Positions 1 through 5,214 of a stretch of DNA of 10,893 nt are shown here, piece by piece. Source of the DNA: an uncultured Sutterella sp. (lineage in GTDB: Bacteria > Pseudomonadota > Gammaproteobacteria > Burkholderiales > Burkholderiaceae_F); the NCBI GenBank assembly GCA_905206345.1, contig CAJLGW010000063.1:1-10893 (forward strand). The letters are read 5' to 3'. The position numbers were made by a program, and so were the translations under genes. The notes under the pieces were generated by a model that was not told the DNA's origin, made no database searches, and worked only from the letters and a program-made list of their open reading frames with translations. Position 1 is the first letter of the stretch. Each line of letters begins with the position of its first letter.

Positions 1-10
1 GGCAAAAATT

Positions 11-38
11 AACCCAGATTTCGTGAAAAACCTGGGTT
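11..38. repeat. Inverted repeat at left edge
   Basis: A 7-base perfect inverted repeat has arms AACCCAG (11-17) and CTGGGTT (32-38). No T-run follows it, so it is not a terminator alone. It probably belongs to the 3' untranslated end of a gene lying to the left, just ahead of the terminator at 52-79. Confidence 0.5.
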
Positions 39-51
39 AGTCAACAGTCTG

Positions 52-79
52 AAACTCAGCTTCGAGGCTGAGTTTTTTT
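52..79 (+). terminator. Intrinsic terminator of unseen upstream gene
   Basis: The arms AAACTCAGC (52-60) and GCTGAGTTT (67-75) form a perfect 9-bp stem with a 6-base loop, followed by a T-run at 73-79. It ends a plus-strand transcript entering from outside the window and so isolates the first sigma gene from upstream transcription. A primase gene (dnaG) often lies upstream of rpoD in proteobacteria, but nothing here identifies the gene. Confidence 0.85.
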
Positions 80-152
80 CTAGGATTTTTCGATCTAACT
101 TCAATGCGGGAATATCTTTTGTTACTTTCCAAAATATTTTGTTTTCAAACAG

Positions 153-158
153 TATAAT
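153..158 (+). promoter_or_regulatory. Candidate -10 box upstream of first sigma gene
   Basis: This is a perfect TATAAT inside an AT-rich tract, but at 16-18 bases upstream there is no recognisable -35 hexamer and there is no TGn extension. If used, transcription would begin near 165. The palindrome CGCATAATGCG (171-181) would then sit just downstream of the start, where it could act as an operator. Chance occurrence in AT-rich DNA cannot be excluded. Confidence 0.35.
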
Positions 159-334
159 GAAAAAGTTTTTCGCATAATGCGACCACAATATAGACGCATT
201 ACATCGGCCATTTTTTGACGGGTGTCGGCATTTATTAAGTCGTTTGACAACGACGGATAGAAACTGCAGTGATTAGGGTGTAAATCAGAATGATTTGCTA
301 AAAAGCCTATGCTGCAGGGGTCAATGTGAACCCA

Positions 335-371
335 AAAAGCCTCTGAGAGTTCAGCGGTTTTTCCTATTTTT
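335..371 (+). terminator. Terminator-like hairpin inside first sigma leader
   Basis: Positions 335-346 pair with 351-362: four A-T pairs, one G-U, two C-G, one mismatch and four more pairs, closing a GAGT loop. A T-rich tract follows (358-362 and 367-371). It lies 78 bases before the first sigma start, so it would either attenuate that gene or end a small RNA of roughly 100-200 nt. The 5' arm AAAAAGCCT is repeated at 300-308, so the 3' arm has two possible partners, as in an attenuator switch. The stem is moderate, so this is tentative. Confidence 0.4.
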
Positions 372-448
372 AGAATTGAGCTTTTATCGATAGCTCAATG
401 ACGATTTTCTTAAGCTTTGCGCTTGGGGACATTTGGGTAGACTGACAA

Positions 449-2455
449 ATGGTTAAAGAAGATATTTCCACTTCCGTTTGCGAGCAAACGGACGATGATC
501 GGGAGTTATTAAACGACGCAACGATTTCGATCGTGTTTGATAAGCCCGGTGAGATTCATGCGCCCGAGATCAAACGCTTGCCTGAGATGCGTCAATTGTC
601 TCCCAAGACGATCAAGCTCACACAACAGCTTTTCCAAGAAAATGACGAAGCCGATCGAAAGCTCCGTTCATTGATTACGCTGGCGAAAAAGCGTGGTCAT
701 GTCACCTATCAAGAGCTCCTCGAAGTTATTCCTTCTGATAAGCAAGACGATGAGGAAACGCTCGCTCAACTTGAGCACGCCTTCGGGTTTTTAGGTATTC
801 CTGTATTGGAAAAAGCGCCTGCCGAAGATGAAATCTTGTTGGTCGACTCACCGTTGACATTGGTTCAAGACGATGAGGACGATGAAGAAGACGTTTTATC
901 ATTGGTTGAAAGTGATGTGGCTCGCACGTCTGATCCCATGAGCATGTACACACGTGAAATGGGAACGGTACCGCTTTTGACTCGCGAAGATGAAGTGGCC
1001 ATCAGTCGAGAAATCGAACAGGGTTACCAAGACATGATGGATGCCATTGCGCACTGTCCTGTCGCTATCCGTGCATTAATTGACATGGGACATACGTTAG
1101 CCGATGATCACGTCAGTATCGAAGCTATTGTTGATGGGATTGAGTCCATTGAAGAGACCGTACCCCAAGAGACAGAAGAGACGATTGAGGACTTGGATGA
1201 TAGTATTGAAGAATTCGCAATCGGTGCCTCTGGGATGACCTCTGAGCAACTTCGTGTGCTCAAGGATCAAACCTTAGAGATTCTTTCAACATGTGAGTGC
1301 TATTACGACAAGATGATGTTGCTCGATGCGTCTTCTGAGGAATTTAAGCAACTTGAAGTGGCGATCGGTGAATTATTGTTGCCCGTGCGCTTTACGGCAC
1401 CGACCGTGAGAACGCTTTCGGACCTTATGCACGATAAGGCTGAAGAGTATCATCGCATTGAGGCAAGAGCCAGAGAGATTTTGATTGACCAGTGCGGTTT
1501 GTCTGAAGAAAAATTTGATGCTTTCTACCAAAAAGAGGCGATGACGGCGCAAGCCGTGGAAGCGCTTTTGTCGACGACAGCGATCGCACAGGGTGTTCAG
1601 AAGAAGGCTCATACAAAGTTAAAGCCCCTTACCGAACAATATCAAGTGCTCTTAAATGAAACGCGTTTGCCGTATCCGGCAATGAAGCACGTTTATATGC
1701 AAATGTGTCAAGCTGAAACGCGAGTGCACGAAGCCAAGGCGCAAATGATCAGTGCTAATTTGCGATTGGTGATTTCCATTGCAAAACACTACTTAAACCG
1801 CGGTTTGCAATTCTTGGATTTGATCCAAGAGGGCAATATCGGTTTGATGAAAGCGGTTGAAAAATTTGAATACCGTCGCGGCTATAAATTCTCGACCTAT
1901 GCCACTTGGTGGATTCGTCAAGCCATCACGCGTTCGATTGCGGATCTCGGGCGAACCATTCGCATTCCTGTGCACATGGTGGAAACGCTTCACAAGATTA
2001 ATCGTTTGACGCACGAGTACCAATTGGAAAACCAAGGCCGCGAACCGAGTATCGAGTGGCTGGCTCAAGAGGTGGACATGAGCGTAGCTCGTGTAAAAAC
2101 CATTTTATTGGCGCGCCGTGAGCCCGTCTCGGTCGATACGCCGATTGGTGACGATGAAGACTCTCACTTGGTGGACTTTATCGAAGATAAGCTTTCTCAG
2201 ACGCCACTAGAGGCAGCACAGGAAGAGAACTTGAAAAAAACTATCCATGAGGTACTTTCTACACTCTCTCCGCGCGAAGCCAAGGTCTTGATGTTGCGCT
2301 ATGGAATTGATACCAATACTGAACATACACTTGAGGAGTTAGGGCAGCAGTTTGTGGTCACGCGTGAGCGCATTCGTCAGATTGAAGCCAAAGCGTTACG
2401 TAAACTTCGCCACCCGAGTCGAGCCAATAAGCTTCGCAGTTTTTTAAGTGAATGA
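449..2455 (+). CDS. rpoD: Primary sigma factor RpoD, first copy (668 aa)
   Basis: Group 1 sigma70 factor that binds core RNA polymerase and recognises -10/-35 promoters. Region 1.1 spans about residues 72-130, followed by an acidic stretch (about 140-155), region 1.2 (about 161-192), a variable insert to about 428, and regions 2-4 from about 429. The -10 readers are present (W487, W488, Q491, T494), as are the extended -10 contacts H509 and E512. The sigma finger at 565-580 is canonical (PIGDDEDSHLxDFIED). The -35 helix has R639, E640, R643 and Q644, and K648/R651/R654 match E. coli K593/R596/R599 used by activators. The insert lacks the usual PWSE-type segment. In-frame TGA at 443-445 fixes the start at or after 446. 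No well-placed Shine-Dalgarno exists; the nearest, GGGGA, ends 19 bases upstream. A second rpoD-type gene follows, so which copy is housekeeping is open. Confidence 0.93.
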   Translation: MVKEDISTSVCEQTDDDRELLNDATISIVFDKPGEIHAPEIKRLPEMRQLSPKTIKLTQQLFQENDEADRKLRSLITLAKKRGHVTYQELLEVIPSDKQDDEETLAQLEHAFGFLGIPVLEKAPAEDEILLVDSPLTLVQDDEDDEEDVLSLVESDVARTSDPMSMYTREMGTVPLLTREDEVAISREIEQGYQDMMDAIAHCPVAIRALIDMGHTLADDHVSIEAIVDGIESIEETVPQETEETIEDLDDSIEEFAIGASGMTSEQLRVLKDQTLEILSTCECYYDKMMLLDASSEEFKQLEVAIGELLLPVRFTAPTVRTLSDLMHDKAEEYHRIEARAREILIDQCGLSEEKFDAFYQKEAMTAQAVEALLSTTAIAQGVQKKAHTKLKPLTEQYQVLLNETRLPYPAMKHVYMQMCQAETRVHEAKAQMISANLRLVISIAKHYLNRGLQFLDLIQEGNIGLMKAVEKFEYRRGYKFSTYATWWIRQAITRSIADLGRTIRIPVHMVETLHKINRLTHEYQLENQGREPSIEWLAQEVDMSVARVKTILLARREPVSVDTPIGDDEDSHLVDFIEDKLSQTPLEAAQEENLKKTIHEVLSTLSPREAKVLMLRYGIDTNTEHTLEELGQQFVVTRERIRQIEAKALRKLRHPSRANKLRSFLSE

Positions 2456-2476
2456 GTTTCTTTCTCAACGGAGCGA

Positions 2477-2494
2477 GTTTGATTTAAATCAAAC
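2477..2494. promoter_or_regulatory. FNR/ANR-type binding site
   Basis: An 18-bp perfect palindrome whose core (2479-2492) matches the FNR consensus TTGAT-N4-ATCAA at every fixed position. It lies 22 bases after the first sigma stop codon. An AATATT at 2514-2519 would place a start near 2526, centring the box about 41 bases upstream, the geometry of a class II FNR-activated promoter. It is surrounded by the inverted repeat TTTCTCAA/TTGAGAAA. A CRP-family paralogue could use the same site, and no regulator gene is in the window. Confidence 0.55.
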
Positions 2495-2520
2495 AATTGA
2501 TTGAGAAATGGAAAATATTT

Positions 2521-2584
2521 ACCCCGACCGTATATTAATCGTGTATCTTAATTAATTTGCGGTCGGTGGGTCTTTCGTCTTTTT
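2521..2584 (+). terminator. Long hairpin with T-rich tail after first sigma gene
   Basis: CCGACCG (2524-2530) pairs with CGGTCGG (2560-2566). The stem continues inward through T-G and A-T pairs and one mismatch to ATTAAT/ATTAAT (2534-2539, 2551-2556), closing an 11-base loop. Outward, two C-G pairs form around a bulged T at 2567. The tail TCTTTCGTCTTTTT (2571-2584) is U-rich but interrupted. It may be the first sigma gene's terminator or a leader element of the second sigma gene; the two readings conflict. Confidence 0.45.
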
Positions 2585-2672
2585 AGACGATCTTTTGCGT
2601 CTCCGCTCTCTTTTTATCTCAACCGATCTCAAAGATATTTCTCATTGTGCCGTTTTTGTAAGGACAATGTTC

Positions 2673-2709
2673 GTTATTGACTGCGTACGTGTAAGAGGCA
2701 GTCGATAAC
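2673..2709. repeat. 12-bp hairpin in second sigma leader
   Basis: GTTATTGACTGC (2673-2684) pairs with GCAGTCGATAAC (2698-2709) through 12 consecutive pairs, one of them G-U, with a 13-base loop. A 13-codon ORF with a nearby AAGGA runs from 2667 to 2708, almost exactly over the hairpin. No T-run follows, so this is a leader or small-RNA structure rather than a terminator. Confidence 0.55.
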
Positions 2710-2749
2710 AAGGAAGGCCTTTTAGGGCTTTCAAGATTTTTCAACGATA

Positions 2750-2835
2750 TCAATTCATTCAAACTTTTTTGAGCCCCACCACCGACTTTCGCGGGCTTTT
2801 GAGGCTATTGCCTATGACCACATTGAATGAATTGA
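2750..2835. repeat. 13-bp perfect inverted repeat enclosing 60 bases
   Basis: TCAATTCATTCAA (2750-2762) and TTGAATGAATTGA (2823-2835) are exact reverse complements. The enclosed 60 bases contain AGCCC (2772-2776) and GGGCT (2793-2797), which can form an inner hairpin. Such long perfect arms suggest a folded RNA domain in the second sigma leader. They could also be a protein-binding pair of sites. Confidence 0.55.
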
Positions 2836-2893
2836 GAGACGTTGAATAAGGACTAGACGTATTTCGAAAAGGAAGTGCGTGCGAATTGAAATG

Positions 2894-2933
2894 GTTTCTG
2901 GTTTGAAATTGATTGGAATTTCGAACTAGGGAC
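2894..2933 (+). promoter_or_regulatory. 17-bp stem covering AGGGA before second sigma start
   Basis: Positions 2894-2910 pair with 2917-2933 through 17 uninterrupted RNA pairs, four of them G-U, closing a 6-base loop GATTGG. The 3' arm contains AGGGA (2928-2932), the only Shine-Dalgarno-like sequence near the second sigma start, opposite a U-rich strand. This resembles the logic of fourU-type thermometers, but AGGGA ends 18 bases before the ATG, too far for ordinary initiation. Confidence 0.4.
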
Positions 2934-2950
2934 TCTTTTGTGATTAAAAA

Positions 2951-5146
2951 ATGAAAAAAGCAACAGTTAAAGCCACGAAGAAGAAAAAAGCTGACGTTCA
3001 AGATAGCGACCTCGACTTGTTTGCCGACGACACGGAATTGGATGTTGAAGGCGATGAGGAGTTGATGCAATGGCTTCAATCGCATGAAGAGTTAGGTTTT
3101 AAGCTCAAGGGTGAGCTTAAGATCACTTCTAAAGCCGCTAAGGCACAAGTCGAAGAACTCGATGAAAACTTGCTTGAATTGCAGGATGATGAAGACTTGG
3201 TTGAAGAGCTCAAAGAGCTTGAAGAAAATGTTGACGATCTTGAAAGTGAAGACGACGTTGTTGTAGCCTCGAAGGTTACGAAAAAGCGTGGCGGCAAAAA
3301 ACGTAAAGATCCGTTGGAAGGTTTGTTACCTGCTCAACCCTTGCACGAAGAAGGTGCTGAAAACGGTTATCGCCAATTAGTGCGTTTCGGTCGTTCCCGT
3401 GGTTGGGTAACGATTGCTGAAATCAACGACTTGTTGCCTGAGAGCGCTTTGCGTAGCGAAGAAGCTTTGTCTGATATTACGTTGGGTTTGGCACGTTTTG
3501 GCGTGCAAGTGTTTGATCAAACGCCCGATGAAGATACCGTTCAAATGCTTGCTGAACAACAAGCAACGGTGGATGAAGATATCGATGAAGAAGATGCCGC
3601 TACGATTTTGACGCCAGAAGAGTCTGCCGGTTTGTCCAAAGACCCCTTGCGCGCTTACTTGCGTGGCGTGGGTTCTCACAAGCTTTTGACCCGTGAAGGC
3701 GAAATTGAAGTTGCCAAGAGCATTGAACAACATCGCGCTCGCTTGGTGCAAGTTGTTTTAACTTCTCCCTTGTCGATTCAAGAACTCTTAGTTTTGGCAG
3801 AGAAGGTTCAATCGGGTGCTGAAACAATCGATAACGTGATCGACGGTTTCACTGACATTGACACTGAAGAAATCGAAGACGATTCCGGTGACTTGAATAC
3901 AGACATCGGTGCCGCTGCCATGACGGTTGAACAGTTGGATGAAATGAAAGAGCGTGCTCTTGAAATGTTCTCCCGCTTGGGCGGCTACTTGGAAGAAATG
4001 CGTGAAAACTTCGGCGACGAAGCGAAACTTGATAAGTTTGAACGGGCTCGTCAAAAGATCAACGACGAATTATCCATCGTTCGCTTCTCTGTGAAGACCG
4101 TGGCTCACTTGTCTGAAGTGTTGGCTCAACACATGGGTCAAGTGACCGAAACGATGTACGCCATGCGTGACGTTTTGGTGAACAAGGCACATATGCCGCA
4201 AGATCAGTTCGTGGCTTTCTTTAATACAAGCTGCGCTGATCCCACCTGGTTGGATAAGGAAGTGGCTGCCGGTCACCCCTGGAGCGAAATGCTTGACCAA
4301 CAACGCGGTGTTTTTGCTGAATTGCAAGTGCGTATGCAAGAGCTCGAAAAGGGCGCTAGCTTAAGCATTCACGAACAACGTGATTTGCACCGCTCGATGA
4401 CCGTGGCTCAAGCAAGCCTCTCTAAGGCCAAGGCCAAGATGATCGAAGCCAACTTGCGTTTGGTGATTTCCATTGCCAAGGGCTACGTCAATCGCGGTTT
4501 AGCCATGCCTGACTTGATCCAAGAAGGTAACCTCGGTTTGATGAAAGCCGTGGACAAGTTTGAATACCGTCGTGGTTATAAGTTCTCCACTTACGCTACA
4601 TGGTGGGTTCGTCAAGCCGTGACGCGTGCCGTGGCTGACTACGGTAACACGATTCGTATTCCGGTTCACATGACGGAGTCTTACAACAAGATTCGTCGTA
4701 TCAAGCAAAAGTATTTGCAAGAAAACGGCAAGCAACCGTCCGATAACGAGTTGGCCGAAATGTCCGGCGTGCCGTTGGCTAAGGTGCAATTGCTCATCCA
4801 AGCCATGCGCGGTGTTGAATCCATTGACGCCCCGATCGGTGATGACGAAGATGCAACGAAGTTGGACTTCGTGCGTGGTGACGATGAGTTGGATCCGCAA
4901 CGTCGATTCATGGTCACAGCCATGGAAGAGGAAATCAAGAAGTCCTTGGATCGCTTGACAGAACGTGAAGCTACGGTTTTGCGTTTGCGCTACGGTATCG
5001 GTACGAGCCATGACCATACGTTAGAAGAAGTGGGTCGTTCGATGGGATTGACGCGTGAACGTGTTCGTCAAATCGAAAGCGCCGCTATCCGTAAGTTGCG
5101 CAGCCCTGACTTCGCAGAACGTTTGCGTGATTACATTCAAGCGTAA
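2951..5146 (+). CDS. rpoD: Primary sigma factor RpoD, second copy (731 aa)
   Basis: Second complete group 1 sigma70 factor. It begins with a lysine-rich segment (1-17), then an acidic leucine-rich stretch (about 67-104), a basic patch (about 111-120), region 1.1 (about 140-200), region 1.2 (about 229-260), a long insert with canonical DPTW and PWSE landmarks, and regions 2-4. The -10 readers W551, W552, Q555 and T558, and H573/E576, are conserved, as are the -35 residues R702, E703, R706 and Q707. Unusual points are LAMPDLIQEGN where E. coli has LQFLDLIQEGN, N566 for R448, a changed finger tip (VRG for IED, 641-643), and A711 for K593. Codons look more biased (CGT, GAA, TTG) than in the first copy, suggesting higher expression. 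In-frame TAA at 2945-2947 fixes the start. Shine-Dalgarno spacing is poor. Confidence 0.93.
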   Translation: MKKATVKATKKKKADVQDSDLDLFADDTELDVEGDEELMQWLQSHEELGFKLKGELKITSKAAKAQVEELDENLLELQDDEDLVEELKELEENVDDLESEDDVVVASKVTKKRGGKKRKDPLEGLLPAQPLHEEGAENGYRQLVRFGRSRGWVTIAEINDLLPESALRSEEALSDITLGLARFGVQVFDQTPDEDTVQMLAEQQATVDEDIDEEDAATILTPEESAGLSKDPLRAYLRGVGSHKLLTREGEIEVAKSIEQHRARLVQVVLTSPLSIQELLVLAEKVQSGAETIDNVIDGFTDIDTEEIEDDSGDLNTDIGAAAMTVEQLDEMKERALEMFSRLGGYLEEMRENFGDEAKLDKFERARQKINDELSIVRFSVKTVAHLSEVLAQHMGQVTETMYAMRDVLVNKAHMPQDQFVAFFNTSCADPTWLDKEVAAGHPWSEMLDQQRGVFAELQVRMQELEKGASLSIHEQRDLHRSMTVAQASLSKAKAKMIEANLRLVISIAKGYVNRGLAMPDLIQEGNLGLMKAVDKFEYRRGYKFSTYATWWVRQAVTRAVADYGNTIRIPVHMTESYNKIRRIKQKYLQENGKQPSDNELAEMSGVPLAKVQLLIQAMRGVESIDAPIGDDEDATKLDFVRGDDELDPQRRFMVTAMEEEIKKSLDRLTEREATVLRLRYGIGTSHDHTLEEVGRSMGLTRERVRQIESAAIRKLRSPDFAERLRDYIQA

Positions 5147-5166
5147 TAACTTTTAACTTTGAATGT

Positions 5167-5204
5167 AAAAGCCACTTTGACCTCTGTGTTGGAGTGGCTT
5201 TTTT
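5167..5204 (+). terminator. Intrinsic terminator after second sigma gene
   Basis: AAAAGCCACT (5167-5176) and AGTGGCTTTT (5193-5202) form a perfect 10-bp stem with a 16-base loop and a T-run at 5199-5204. It ends only 10 bases before the ATG of dusA, so dusA must rely on readthrough or on a promoter buried within or before this hairpin. Confidence 0.85.
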
Positions 5205-5214
5205 CGAAAAGAAG

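Larger units (their letters stand above)
80..448 (+). other. Long structured leader of first sigma gene
   Basis: This 369-base AT-rich stretch has no credible protein gene. It holds a TATAAT box (153-158), the odd palindrome CGCATAATGCG (171-181), and an inverted repeat TAATGCG/CGCATTA (175-181 and 195-201). Further down are a short hairpin (280-298), a terminator-like hairpin (335-362) and a perfect 8-bp inverted repeat ATTGAGCT/AGCTCAAT (375-382 and 392-399). A TTGACA at 244-249 has no good -10 partner. A 15-codon ORF (398-445) ends one codon before the sigma start. If transcription starts near 165, the 5' UTR is about 285 bases, long enough for RNA-based control. Confidence 0.55.
2456..2950 (+). 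other. Structured region between the two sigma genes
   Basis: This 495-base stretch contains no credible protein gene and is unusually rich in symmetry. In order it holds a perfect 18-bp palindrome with an FNR-type core (2477-2494), nested in a TTTCTCAA/TTGAGAAA repeat (2461-2468, 2501-2508). Next are a long hairpin (2522-2569), a short CGTCT/AGACG hairpin (2576-2589), a 12-bp hairpin with one G-U (2673-2709), a 13-bp perfect inverted repeat (2750-2762, 2823-2835) enclosing AGCCC/GGGCT, and a 17-bp stem (2894-2933) ending just before the second sigma start. No convincing -35/-10 pair was found. It may be a regulatory 5' UTR, contain small RNAs, or partly serve as the first sigma gene's terminator. 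Confidence 0.6.

Noticed and set aside
104..157. 17-codon ORF (MREYLLLSKIFCFQTV-type) in the first sigma leader
   Set aside because: No Shine-Dalgarno, it lies upstream of the predicted transcription start, and it ends within the TATAAT box; treated as chance.
244..276. TTGACA at 244-249 as a promoter for a small RNA or the first sigma gene
   Set aside because: The hexamer is perfect, but no -10-like sequence is found 16-18 bases downstream (the 17-base position reads CAGTGA).
2456..2950. A tRNA gene downstream of rpoD, as in some betaproteobacteria
   Set aside because: No cloverleaf, no GGTTCGAATC-type T-arm and no CCA-adjacent acceptor pairing was found after either sigma gene.
4499..5017. 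Minus-strand open frame of 172 codons inside the second sigma gene
   Set aside because: It lies opposite the strongly conserved region 2-4 coding sequence and has no recognisable protein family features; it is a shadow of the plus-strand gene.
5194..5214. GTG start for dusA giving seven extra residues
   Set aside because: The GTG lies in the right arm of the terminator at 5167-5204, so the extension would require translating the terminator hairpin; the ATG at 5215 gives a normal DusA length.
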